Assembly (NCBI GenBank): GCA_002733415.1
Contig: NVVR01000027.1
Span: 1-41,842 of the forward strand
DNA length: 41,842 bases
From: Kordia sp.
GTDB taxonomy: Bacteria > Bacteroidota > Bacteroidia > Flavobacteriales > Flavobacteriaceae
Reading direction: 5' to 3'
Part shown: one piece after another, positions 35,292 through 41,842 of the stretch
How the letters are laid out: the number at the start of each line of letters is the position of its first letter
Numbering within the stretch: the first letter of the stretch is position 1
Notes under the pieces: generated by a model
The model's input: the letters and a program-made list of their open reading frames with translations, nothing else
Databases searched by the model: none
What the model was told of the DNA's origin: nothing
Translations under genes and position numbers: made by a program

Positions 35292-36134
35292 TTACTCCGA
35301 ATCTCCACCTACCAAATAGATTCCATCTTCTTTAATTGTAATTCTTTTTTCTTTATACAGAGATCCAATTGCTTTTTTAAAGTTCTTTTTACTCATCTGA
35401 ACCAGCTGCTTTATCACTTCAGGGTTTGACTTATCATTTAACCCTAAAAAGCCATCATTATCTTCTAATTCTTTTAATATATATTGTGCATTTGGCTCTA
35501 TATTCTTAAAACCTATTTGCTGAAAAGAGACGTCAATTTTATTTCCAGGTCTTATTTTCATAATATACCCTGTCATAACATCTCCAACACGAATATCCTG
35601 AAAAACTTGATCATCATACACCAAGCCTTTATGAGTTTGATTAATAATTACGTTTACACCAATATCAGTCATGTGTGACACAATAATATCTACCTCATCA
35701 AACTCTTCAACCGTTAAGGTTTCATTGGATAAATACTTGTTTATTTTACTCGTTCCAACAAGTCTATCAGTTTTATCATCTAAAAACATGTACACTAAGT
35801 AGCTTTTCCCTTCTTGCATAGGGCGTGCTTGCTCATTAAAAGGAACAAACAAATCCTTTTCAATTCCTAAATCTAAAAAGGCACCGTGTCTAGTAACTTG
35901 GTTTACTTTTAGCCATCCATATTCCTCTAATTGAATATATGGCATTTCAGATGTAGCAATTAAACGCTCTTCATTATCTAAATAGACAAATACATCTAAC
36001 ATATCCCCTATCTCAAATGATTCCGGAATTTGTTTTCCAGGAAGCAATACATCATTCCCTTCTTCATCTAACAAGAATAATCCTGGAGGCGTATCTCTAT
36101 CTATTTCAAGTCTATTTACTCTACCTAATTCCAT
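35292..36134 (-). CDS. S1 RNA-binding domain protein, CvfB/YitL-like
   Basis: A 280-residue cytoplasmic protein made of consecutive S1-like OB folds plus a C-terminal winged-helix part. It opens MELGRVNRLEIDRDTPPGLFL, as the CvfB family does. S1 signatures are WLKVNQVTRHGAFLDLGIEKDLFVPF and DIGVNVIINQTHKGLVYDDQVF. The last ~60 residues (LNDKSNPEVIKQLVQMSKKNFKKAIGSLYKEKRI) fit the helix-turn-helix-like tail. CvfB of staphylococci binds RNA and controls virulence-factor expression; the role in this clade is unknown. Promoter box directly upstream. Confidence 0.9.
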   Translation of the reverse strand: MELGRVNRLEIDRDTPPGLFLLDEEGNDVLLPGKQIPESFEIGDMLDVFVYLDNEERLIATSEMPYIQLEEYGWLKVNQVTRHGAFLDLGIEKDLFVPFNEQARPMQEGKSYLVYMFLDDKTDRLVGTSKINKYLSNETLTVEEFDEVDIIVSHMTDIGVNVIINQTHKGLVYDDQVFQDIRVGDVMTGYIMKIRPGNKIDVSFQQIGFKNIEPNAQYILKELEDNDGFLGLNDKSNPEVIKQLVQMSKKNFKKAIGSLYKEKRITIKEDGIYLVGGDSE

Positions 36135-36153
36135 ACTAATATTTTATTGAGTA

Positions 36154-36161
36154 CAAAAATA
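36154..36161 (-). promoter_or_regulatory. -7 promoter box for the CvfB-like gene
   Basis: TATTTTTG on the minus strand fits TAnnTTTG and lies 19 bp before the start. Confidence 0.5.
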
Positions 36162-36210
36162 CTGTTTTTTGTGCTCGAAATTCCTAATTAACTCGCTTTA
36201 AATTTAATGC

Positions 36211-36240
36211 AAAAAAAAAGCGATCACTAGGTGAACGCTT
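36211..36240 (-). terminator. Terminator of the DUF2853 gene
   Basis: Read on the minus strand: AAGCG-T-TCAC, loop CTA, GTGA-T-CGCTT (one internal T-T mismatch), then a run of T. About 20 bp after the stop. Confidence 0.8.
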
Positions 36241-36261
36241 ATATATACTATTAAAAAGAAT

Positions 36262-36606
36262 TTATTTATTGTAAACAGCTTCTTTTTTAAAGTGTACTGC
36301 TAATAAATAGTAAACAACAGCTCTGTATTTGTTTCTGTTAGATTTACCATATTTTTCCATTACACCATCAATTCCTTTGTCTAAAGCTGCCCCATCAGAT
36401 AATCCTAATTTTTTAATTAAGAAGTTATTCTTTACAGTCGCTAATTCTTTATCATCAGTACCAGAAACCGTTGAAGCATCTTTATTATAAATAGAAGGAC
36501 CACAACCTATAACTACTTTAGTTAATAAATCCATGTCTGGAGTTACTCCACATTTATCTTTTAAATCAGCTGCGTACTTTTCAATTAATTCGTCTCTTTT
36601 ACTCAT
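36262..36606 (-). CDS. DUF2853 family protein
   Basis: A 114-residue, all-helical, charged cytoplasmic protein. Family features: the start MSKRDELIEKYAADLKDKCG, VVIGCGPSIYNKDASTVSG in the middle and the tail KSNRNKYRAVVYYLLAVHF. Full length for the family. Function unknown. Own promoter and terminator, so a single-gene unit between cvfB-like and menD. Confidence 0.88.
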   Translation of the reverse strand: MSKRDELIEKYAADLKDKCGVTPDMDLLTKVVIGCGPSIYNKDASTVSGTDDKELATVKNNFLIKKLGLSDGAALDKGIDGVMEKYGKSNRNKYRAVVYYLLAVHFKKEAVYNK

Positions 36607-36636
36607 AATATCAGTTTGTTAATTTATTGTTCTTCT

Positions 36637-36644
36637 CAAATATA
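36637..36644 (-). promoter_or_regulatory. -7 promoter box for the DUF2853 gene
   Basis: TATATTTG on the minus strand, a perfect TAnnTTTG, 30 bp before the start. Its short transcript ends at the terminator 36211-36240. Confidence 0.5.
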
Positions 36645-36688
36645 GGAATTTTCCTTTGATATTTTTAAAAAAAACACTTCAAGGAATA

Positions 36689-38437
36689 TTAATCGATTAA
36701 GCGACTGAAATATCCGACTAACAGTTTATCGTTTATTATTCTTGGCGTAAACACTTCTAATAACTTTGGAGAATCTCCTGCTATGAAAAAATTGTTTAAT
36801 TCATTTTTTAATGAATTCTCTTCAGAAGTAACACTATATGCTATACCATACATCTTACACAAATGCTTTGCGGTAAGATTATGTGTAGTTTCAAAGTATG
36901 TTTCAAAAATATTTGTATTCTTATCTCCAGGTAATATTCTAAATATCCCTCCGCCACTATTATTAATAATTATAATTCTGAAGTTCTTTGGAATATTAGT
37001 ATTCCATAATGCATTAGAGTCATAAAAGAAACTCAAATCTCCTGTTATCAATACATTTTGTACTGATGAAACAGCAGCATGACCAATTGCTGTACTTGTA
37101 GAGCCATCTATACCACTTGTTCCTCTATTGCAATATTGAACTATATTCGGGTTACTATCAAATAACTGAATATAACGTATTGTAGAACTATTACTTAAAT
37201 GCAATACAATATTATCAGGAAGTGTGTTTAAAACAGCTTCAAACGCTTTAAAATCTGAATGCGGTAGCGTTGCTAAATAATTCGCATGCTTTTCTGTTCT
37301 GATGTTTTTGACCGATATCCACTTGGTTTGATACCCGCTTTCTATGGTAACACTTGATGCACAAAGTTCCTTGAAAAAAGAATTCTCTGTCATTTTAAAA
37401 TGATATTTTAAACAAAAGAAAGTATCAAATGCCTTGTCTTCTCCTAAGTGATAATGCGCTTTTGGTTTTCGATTTCTTAAAAATACTTTTATTTTTTTTG
37501 AAACAATCAACCCTCCAATAGTTAATAGAATATCTGGTTGTAATTCAGAAAACTCACTATCACTTAAAGGTGCTATGATTTTATCTATTCCAGGAAAGAA
37601 ATTTGGATGATGCACATTTGAAGTCGATTCAGTAAATACTATTGTAGCGGAATCATTTCCTAAAAAATCTAAAAATTCCTGTGCTATTTTATGAGGAGTA
37701 TTCACTCCAATTAAAACCATTCTTTTTTCAGCCGAGTTCCAGTTTTCTAAAAACTCATTAAAATGTACTCGATCAAGTACATCTGCACTTTTTTTCGGAG
37801 CAACAATAGTTATTTCTTCGGTAAAACTATCTTGGGTTTCATATAATGGTTCTGCAAAGGGCACATTTATATGTACCGGACCATTTTTTTCAATGGCGAT
37901 ATTAATTGCTATATTTATAAACCCTTGATTTTCATCTATCCTAGTTTCACTAATACTCAATAATTTATCTAATACAAAAGAAGGAATGTCCTTCCTCCTT
38001 GAAAAACGGTCATTATTCTCTCCTAAATCCTGTTTTAAATTAGCAGTATATAAAATATGATTTTCAAATACATTTTCCTGGCGGATTGTTTGTCCGTCAC
38101 CTACATCAATCAAATGTTTAGGCCTATCTGCCGAAATCACTATTAATGGAATTCTACTATAATACGCTTCAGCTATTGCTGGATAATAATTCAATAATGC
38201 TGATCCGGAAGTACACACTACAGCTACTGGCTGTTGCAATTCCTGAGCCATACCTAAAGCAAAAAAAGCAGCGCATCGTTCATCAACAATACTATACGTT
38301 TTAATTTCTGGATGAGATGCAAAACCAATAGTTAAAGGTGCGTTTCTACTTCCTGGAGAAATTACAACATGTGATACTCCTTTAGCTGCACATAATTGTA
38401 TTACTTGCTGTGCTAATGGGATTTTCGGATAACTCAT
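36689..38437 (-). CDS. menD: 2-succinyl-5-enolpyruvyl-6-hydroxy-3-cyclohexene-1-carboxylate synthase
   Basis: A 582-residue thiamine-diphosphate enzyme joining isochorismate and 2-oxoglutarate, an early step of menaquinone synthesis. The N-terminal Pyr domain has VVISPGSRNAPLTIGF and VDERCAAFFALGMAQ (the Glu activates the cofactor). The middle domain includes IVISADRPKHLIDVGDGQTIRQ. The C-terminal PP domain has CNRGTSGIDGSTSTAIG and GDLSFFYDSNALWN, which bind Mg and diphosphate, and NNSGGGIFRILPG. Complete. No other men gene lies in the window. Confidence 0.96.
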   Translation of the reverse strand: MSYPKIPLAQQVIQLCAAKGVSHVVISPGSRNAPLTIGFASHPEIKTYSIVDERCAAFFALGMAQELQQPVAVVCTSGSALLNYYPAIAEAYYSRIPLIVISADRPKHLIDVGDGQTIRQENVFENHILYTANLKQDLGENNDRFSRRKDIPSFVLDKLLSISETRIDENQGFINIAINIAIEKNGPVHINVPFAEPLYETQDSFTEEITIVAPKKSADVLDRVHFNEFLENWNSAEKRMVLIGVNTPHKIAQEFLDFLGNDSATIVFTESTSNVHHPNFFPGIDKIIAPLSDSEFSELQPDILLTIGGLIVSKKIKVFLRNRKPKAHYHLGEDKAFDTFFCLKYHFKMTENSFFKELCASSVTIESGYQTKWISVKNIRTEKHANYLATLPHSDFKAFEAVLNTLPDNIVLHLSNSSTIRYIQLFDSNPNIVQYCNRGTSGIDGSTSTAIGHAAVSSVQNVLITGDLSFFYDSNALWNTNIPKNFRIIIINNSGGGIFRILPGDKNTNIFETYFETTHNLTAKHLCKMYGIAYSVTSEENSLKNELNNFFIAGDSPKLLEVFTPRIINDKLLVGYFSRLID

Positions 38438-38675
38438 TAAAAATTATTTATTTTATATGATGCCTTAAAGAAGTATTTTTAAAACCTACTATACTATCTT
38501 ATCTTTTTACTTTTCTATCTAAAAAAAAACTCTAATATATTCATAGAAATTTATACTTTTCAAATATAACAACTGTAAGCGGATATAAAATACAATTTTC
38601 ACAAAAAACTAGAGGACATTTCATCACATGTAAATATTAATTAAAACTTTATATTCGCTCATAAAAAAACACCTT

Positions 38676-39083
38676 ATGAATATTACTTTAAAACAAGCTC
38701 AAGATGTTATTCTAGCTGCTAAAAAAAAAGCTGTTTATTTAAATACCAATATGAATATCTCTGTGGTAGATTCTGGAGCCAACTTAGTAGCTTTTGCTCG
38801 TATGGATGAAGCTGTATTAGGTGCTATTGACATTTCTTTAAAGAAAGCAAAAACAGCAATTTTATTCAAGAAAAACACTGACGTTTTAGGGCAACTTTCA
38901 CAACCTGGATCAGCTCTTTACAATATTGAACATTCAAACGGTGGTCTTATTACTTTTGCAGGAGGAATGCCTATTCACAATTTAAAAGGAAACATTATTG
39001 GCGCTATTGGTATAAGTGGAAGCTCAGTGGCTAACGACAAAGCTGTTGCAGGAGCCGGAATACTTGCCATAAAAACTCCTTAA
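38676..39083 (+). CDS. GlcG/HbpS-like heme-degrading domain protein (DUF336)
   Basis: A 135-residue single-domain protein of the GlcG/HbpS fold. Family words: NMNISVVDSGANLVAFARMDEA, ISLKKAKTAILFKKNTDVLG, and the Gly-rich end LITFAGGMPIHNLKGNIIGAIGISGSSVANDKAVAGAG. Some members bind heme or small ligands, others sit in glycolate or diol utilisation loci; no such genes are nearby. There is no signal peptide, so it is cytoplasmic here. Stands alone. Confidence 0.87.
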   Translation: MNITLKQAQDVILAAKKKAVYLNTNMNISVVDSGANLVAFARMDEAVLGAIDISLKKAKTAILFKKNTDVLGQLSQPGSALYNIEHSNGGLITFAGGMPIHNLKGNIIGAIGISGSSVANDKAVAGAGILAIKTP

Positions 39084-39529
39084 GAAAAGATACGCTAGCC
39101 TTTTAGACTCTGCACAAACGGAATTCTATAAAATTAAATAAAATCAACAAAATCAATGCTTTTAAGAATATTTATTTTCACGAGTGAAGCATAAGTGAAG
39201 CGTAAGTGAGCTTTAATATTTATTTTACTTTTAAATCCTTAACAAATATCGGTGGTATTCTTTTTAAAACAAAACTCCATAAATAGTTCTTAATAGAATA
39301 ATTTAACCTTTTTAAAATAAAGTCTATTTCATTTATAACTTTGTAACATACTCCCTTTTATTGATTGTAATAACTTCTATATCCGTCTTGTGAAAAATCG
39401 TTTAAATATATAAATACGTATTATTATACGCTTACAAACGACAATAAACATTTACATCGTAATAAACACTACTATTTACAGTACACTTGCTCTATTTATT
39501 AAGTATTTTACTATCTTGGTCATATAATA
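39084..39529. other. Non-coding region upstream of the cassette-like units
   Basis: About 450 AT-rich bases with no ORF I would support and no integrase gene. Contents: a short direct repeat, AATATTTATTTT at about 39168 and 39214, enclosing the words GAGTGAAGC, AAGTGAAGC and AAGTGAGC (39182-39212), and a possible promoter (listed separately). The in-frame TTG 39487 of the following gene would extend it upstream through a palindrome and is rejected as a start. Confidence 0.45.
39336..39343 (+). promoter_or_regulatory. Possible promoter upstream of the cassette-like units
   Basis: TAACTTTG is a perfect TAnnTTTG box facing the cassette-like region, about 235 bp before the first cassette ORF. 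It would be placed like the common cassette promoter of an integron, but no -33 box is visible. Confidence 0.3.
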
Positions 39530-39555
39530 GATATAAACGTAATTACGTTTATATC
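39530..39555. repeat. 26-bp perfect palindrome next to the first cassette junction
   Basis: The half GATATAAACGTAA is followed directly by its exact reverse complement TTACGTTTATATC, with no loop. It ends 3 bp before the GTTACCCAT box. No T-run follows, so it is not a simple terminator; a protein-binding or recombination site is more likely. Confidence 0.8.
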
Positions 39556-39558
39556 ATT

Positions 39559-39567
39559 GTTACCCAT
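39559..39567 (+). other. Cassette-start box GTTACCCAT (R'-like)
   Basis: This 9-mer is the exact reverse complement of ATGGGTAAC at 40396-40404, which starts the repeat at the other end of the same unit. It occupies the place of the G/TT core site of integron cassettes. Confidence 0.65.
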
Positions 39568-39576
39568 AATTACGAA

Positions 39577-40389
39577 ATGACAAATTTAACTAGAAGAAGC
39601 TTTATCAAAAATGGAATATTAGCCTCTTTTGGATTAGTGCTTTTAGATTCATTTTGGTTTGAAAAATATGTTATCGACTGGACGTATTTTGACATTTCAA
39701 AATACGAAAAGAATAAAATAAAAATCATTCAAATTACTGATTTACATTTTGACGAATTAAAAAACTTTCACAAATCAATTGCAAAAAAAATTAATTTATT
39801 AAAACCTGATTTAATTTTCATCACTGGTGATTCTGTTGATAAAAACGAAAACATAGACTCCCTGAATAAATTCCTTGAGTTAATAGATAAGTCAATTCAA
39901 AAATTTGCAATAACAGGAAATTGGGAATATTGGGGAAATATAAATCTAACAAAACTTAAAGACGTTTACTCTAAAAATAATTGTGAATTACTAATAAATG
40001 AAAACAGAACCATTACAATACATAATCGTGAAATTTCAATAATTGGTATAGATGATTTTGTAGGTGGTGATGCTGACTTTAAAAAAGCCGTTGAAGATTT
40101 AAAACAAACTGACACCAATATTGTTTTATCACATTGCCCAGAGCATAGAGACATTATCTCTAAAGAGAAGGGTAATTTAAATATCGATTTAGTACTTTCT
40201 GGACATACTCATGGAGGGCAAATTACTTTTTTTGGCTTCGCTCCTTTTAAACCTCAAGGAAGCGGAAAATATTTAAAAGGATGGTATAAAGAGACTGAAC
40301 CTAAAATGTATATTTCTAAAGGGGTTGGGACAAGTATTTTACCAATCAGATTTTGCGCAAGAGCAGAAATGGTTGAAATGGATATTTAA
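39577..40389 (+). CDS. Calcineurin-like metallophosphoesterase with twin-arginine-type signal, cassette-borne
   Basis: A 270-residue protein from ATG 39577, 9 bp after the cassette-start box. The N-terminus MTNLTRRSFIKNGILASFGLVLL has a twin-arginine motif before a hydrophobic stretch, suggesting folded export or membrane anchoring. Phosphoesterase motifs are in order: QITDLHFD, FITGDSVD, TGNWEYWG, LSHCPEH and SGHTHGGQ. The GNH[E/D] motif is GNWE, so its usual catalytic His is Trp; some YaeI-like membrane phosphoesterases share this form. Likely substrates are lipid-linked or small phosphates at the membrane. The stop is 6 bp before the ~200-bp repeat, as for an ORF in a gene cassette. Confidence 0.85.
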   Translation: MTNLTRRSFIKNGILASFGLVLLDSFWFEKYVIDWTYFDISKYEKNKIKIIQITDLHFDELKNFHKSIAKKINLLKPDLIFITGDSVDKNENIDSLNKFLELIDKSIQKFAITGNWEYWGNINLTKLKDVYSKNNCELLINENRTITIHNREISIIGIDDFVGGDADFKKAVEDLKQTDTNIVLSHCPEHRDIISKEKGNLNIDLVLSGHTHGGQITFFGFAPFKPQGSGKYLKGWYKETEPKMYISKGVGTSILPIRFCARAEMVEMDI

Positions 40390-40395
40390 AAAACT

Positions 40396-40597
40396 ATGGG
40401 TAACAAAACCTATAAAATAATACGGGTTTTGGTGTATAACCACAGAGGTTGTGTATATTTACTTAGTCGCCAAATCTTTTAATTTGGCTTTTATAAACTG
40501 ACAAACTAAAAACAAAATCTAAAAGCTCATGGCTTGTGTCGACACGAAAATCTGCGGATTTTCTGCCTCGTACTATTCATAGCTAAACGTTAGCCAC
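40396..40597 (+). repeat. attC-like ~200-bp repeat, copy A (complete)
   Basis: It begins ATGGGTAAC and ends GTTAGCCAC (40589-40597). Inside, CTATAAAATAATACGGG (left) pairs with CGTACTATTCATAG (right) as an imperfect second arm, each separated from the outer box by 5-6 nt. The interior has hairpins GCCAAAT-CTTTTA-ATTTGGC (40469-40488), GTGTCGACAC (40536-40545) and GAAAATC-TGCG-GATTTTC (40546-40563). It aligns along almost its whole length with copy B at 41611. The outer-inner arm plan is that of integron attC sites (R-spacer-L...L-spacer-R), but it is longer than usual. Confidence 0.85.
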
Positions 40598-40603
40598 AAT
40601 TTG

Positions 40604-40996
40604 ATGAACGACCAAATGACATATATTTTAATCGGAGGAATAGGACAATTAGCCTTGTGGTTAATGTATAAGATTTTGAAAAATCCGAAAATCTACTTGG
40701 GACTGTTCGGATTGACTATTTTAATTGCTCTTTTTGGATATTTTAATATGGACAGAGAATCACTTCAAATGGTAAATGGAAATGCATCTTATTGGACTTT
40801 TTTCCCTATTCTCTTTATGATTTACTATTGGATATTTAGACAATTATTCTTGAAAACATTTAAAAATGAACCTCTAATGACTGGATATATGCAGTCTAGT
40901 TGGGAACAAGGAGAATATAGAAAATTACATATGGGAGATGTTATGTTTACAATTTTGACTTTAATACTTCCGTTTGTAACAACATTAATATTTTGA
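40604..40996 (+). CDS. Cassette-borne membrane protein of unknown function (1)
   Basis: A 130-residue protein from ATG 40604, 6 bp after GTTAGCCAC; ATG 40616 is a possible later start. Hydrophobic helices at about 6-20 (YILIGGIGQLALWLMY), 31-47 (LGLFGLTILIALFGYF), 63-80 (YWTFFPILFMIYYWIF) and 113-130 (MFTILTLILPFVTTLIF) suggest four membrane segments. No family recognised. The next ORF follows after 13 bp, so the two form a pair inside one cassette-like unit. Confidence 0.7.
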   Translation: MNDQMTYILIGGIGQLALWLMYKILKNPKIYLGLFGLTILIALFGYFNMDRESLQMVNGNASYWTFFPILFMIYYWIFRQLFLKTFKNEPLMTGYMQSSWEQGEYRKLHMGDVMFTILTLILPFVTTLIF

Positions 40997-41009
40997 AAAC
41001 AAAATAGAA

Positions 41010-41618
41010 TTGGACAATTTAAATAATATAGAAACTTACGTAAAAGTATTTGTTGGAATAATTGGAGCAATTGCTGCATTTGGAAAATTAAGAGAAAGTT
41101 TTGCTTCAATAAAAAGAAAGCAAGAACTGAAACTTGATTTGGAGATTTTGGAAAAATTAAAATCAGGAGATCAATTTGATATTTCTGAAATTGAAAAAAA
41201 AATAGATTATAAACTCAAAAGAGCCTTTGAAAACCAATCTGAAAACCTGACAAATTTCTTTGTTGGAATTGTAGCTTTTGTAGGGTTTGGATTTTGGTCA
41301 GTTGATATATTCAATTGCTCTCAAGAATTTAATCCCTGGATTATTTTAACCTTAATATCATCTTTAACTGGACTGACATTAATTTTGGGAAATGACGACA
41401 AAAAAGAAGAAAAAGGGCTTTTCTATCAAATTGCTTTTTATGACAAGGCAAATTTTAGGTATGGAGTTATTATTACTCTTTTAACTGGAATTTTGACACC
41501 TATCTTAATTTGGAAGCTAAATGGTTTTTCTTTTTGGCAATTTCTATCAGGTTTATTCTTTATTATTGGATTTGGTAGTCTAATAAAAAACACAAAACGA
41601 GTAAAAAAAAGTGGCTAA
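41010..41618 (+). CDS. Cassette-borne membrane protein of unknown function (2)
   Basis: A 202-residue protein; only TTG 41010 gives a start near the preceding ORF. A helix at ~11-25 (VKVFVGIIGAIAAFG) is followed by a charged cytoplasmic segment rich in Lys and Glu (~30-75) and four more helices (FFVGIVAFVGFGFW, WIILTLISSLTGLTLIL, YGVIITLLTGILTPILIW, FWQFLSGLFFIIGFGSL). No known family. The stop codon TAA is contained in the GTGGCTAAC box of copy B, so the repeat itself supplies the end of the reading frame. Confidence 0.7.
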   Translation: MDNLNNIETYVKVFVGIIGAIAAFGKLRESFASIKRKQELKLDLEILEKLKSGDQFDISEIEKKIDYKLKRAFENQSENLTNFFVGIVAFVGFGFWSVDIFNCSQEFNPWIILTLISSLTGLTLILGNDDKKEEKGLFYQIAFYDKANFRYGVIITLLTGILTPILIWKLNGFSFWQFLSGLFFIIGFGSLIKNTKRVKKSG

Positions 41619-41797
41619 CAACACCTATAAATAATACGGGTTTTAGCGCTTAAACCGAAGGTTTGTGTATATTTACATTCAACGTCAAATCTTTTAATTT
41701 GGCTTTTACAAAACGACAAAATTAAAATCAAAACAAAAAGCTTATGGCTTGTGTCGACACGAAAATCCGCGGATTTTCTGCACCGTACTATTCATAG
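41611..41797 (+). repeat. attC-like ~200-bp repeat, copy B (3' end missing)
   Basis: Begins GTGGCTAAC, the exact complement of GTTAGCCAC that starts the unit at 40589. It contains CTATAAATAATACGGG paired with CCGTACTATTCATAG, an AAACC-GAA-GGTTT hairpin, GTCAAAT / ATTTGGC, and two adjacent perfect palindromes, GTGTCGACAC (41751-41760) and GAAAATCCGCGGATTTTC (41761-41778). Similarity to copy A stops at TTCATAG (41791-41797); the expected CTAAAC spacer and GTT box are replaced by other sequence. Confidence 0.85.
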
Positions 41798-41842
41798 GTA
41801 CTGTGTCAAAAAACAAGCTTTTTATATAAAAATTTTAGGAAG
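41798..41842. other. Unrelated sequence replacing the end of copy B
   Basis: Starts GTACTGTGTCAAAAAACAAG and runs to the window edge. The abrupt switch could be the end of an inserted element, whose tip would be near here, or the edge of the array. Too short to decide. Confidence 0.35.

Noticed and set aside
39182..39212. Short GTGAAGC-type repeats as a CRISPR or iteron array
   Set aside because: Only three units of about 10 bp, uneven, with no spacers and no replication or cas gene nearby.
39487..39576. TTG start of the phosphoesterase at 39487
   Set aside because: It would include the 26-bp palindrome and the cassette box in the coding sequence; ATG 39577 is directly followed by the twin-arginine leader.
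40396..41797. The two ~200-bp repeats as terminal repeats of a simple transposon
   Set aside because: They are direct, not inverted, no transposase lies between them, and the end boxes covary by unit, which fits cassettes better.
1..41842. tRNA, rRNA and CRISPR arrays
   Set aside because: Intergenic regions were read for T-loop-like motifs, rRNA-like GC-rich blocks and regular repeats; none found.

Overview
The window is strongly AT-rich and comes from a gliding marine-type member of the Flavobacteriaceae (Bacteroidota). The evidence is direct: proteins with C-terminal type IX secretion (Por/T9SS type A) sorting domains, the gliding genes gldF and gldG, the gldFG-dnaN gene order, menD, and promoters of the Bacteroidota type with a -7 box TAnnTTTG close upstream of many genes. 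A Tenacibaculum/Polaribacter-like relative fits, but the genus cannot be fixed from this sequence alone.

Layout. 1-6.1 kb: tandem secreted M43-type metalloproteases (one cut by the window edge) with P-domains and T9SS tails, each followed by a near-identical terminator. 6.1-9.1 kb: a small NqrM-like membrane protein, a family 2 glycosyltransferase, an ECF-type sigma factor and lipoyl synthase lipA. 9.2-15.8 kb: a 331-residue GAPDH, a TPR hybrid histidine kinase, lpxK on the minus strand, and a NIF3-like protein coupled to a coiled-coil protein of the zinc-ribbon family that has lost every cysteine. 15.9-17.1 kb: a decayed IS3-family insertion sequence. 17.1-20.2 kb, minus strand: dapF, a GNAT acetyltransferase, mltG and a lysozyme-like protein. 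20.5-26.0 kb: an HtrA/DegP protease, a second, 483-residue GAPDH, a membrane coiled-coil protein, trmD and rplS. 26.1-30.4 kb: cysteine desulfurase (minus strand), a calcium-repeat lipoprotein and a large T9SS cargo protein. 30.4-35.3 kb: a one-domain DEAD-like protein, gldF, an unexpected membrane protein inserted between gldF and gldG, gldG and dnaN. 35.3-39.1 kb: a CvfB-like S1 protein, a DUF2853 protein, menD (all minus) and a GlcG/HbpS-like protein.

39.5-41.8 kb is the most unusual part. Two units, each made of ORF(s) plus a ~200-bp repeat, look like integron gene cassettes. The first unit starts GTTACCCAT and its ORF is followed by the exact reverse complement ATGGGTAAC. The second starts GTTAGCCAC and its ORFs end in GTGGCTAAC, again the exact complement. 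Within the repeat a second, inner pair of complementary arms, set off by 5-6 nt spacers, encloses a conserved interior with several hairpins and perfect palindromes. This is the R-spacer-L...L-spacer-R plan of attC sites, but about 200 bp long and without any integrase gene in the window. A 26-bp perfect palindrome sits 3 bp before the first junction, and the last repeat is broken 8-9 bp short of its end by unrelated sequence.

Most of the remaining genes are housekeeping (lipoate, lipid A, peptidoglycan, translation, menaquinone, replication) or serve the secretion and gliding lifestyle. I found no rRNA, tRNA or CRISPR array.
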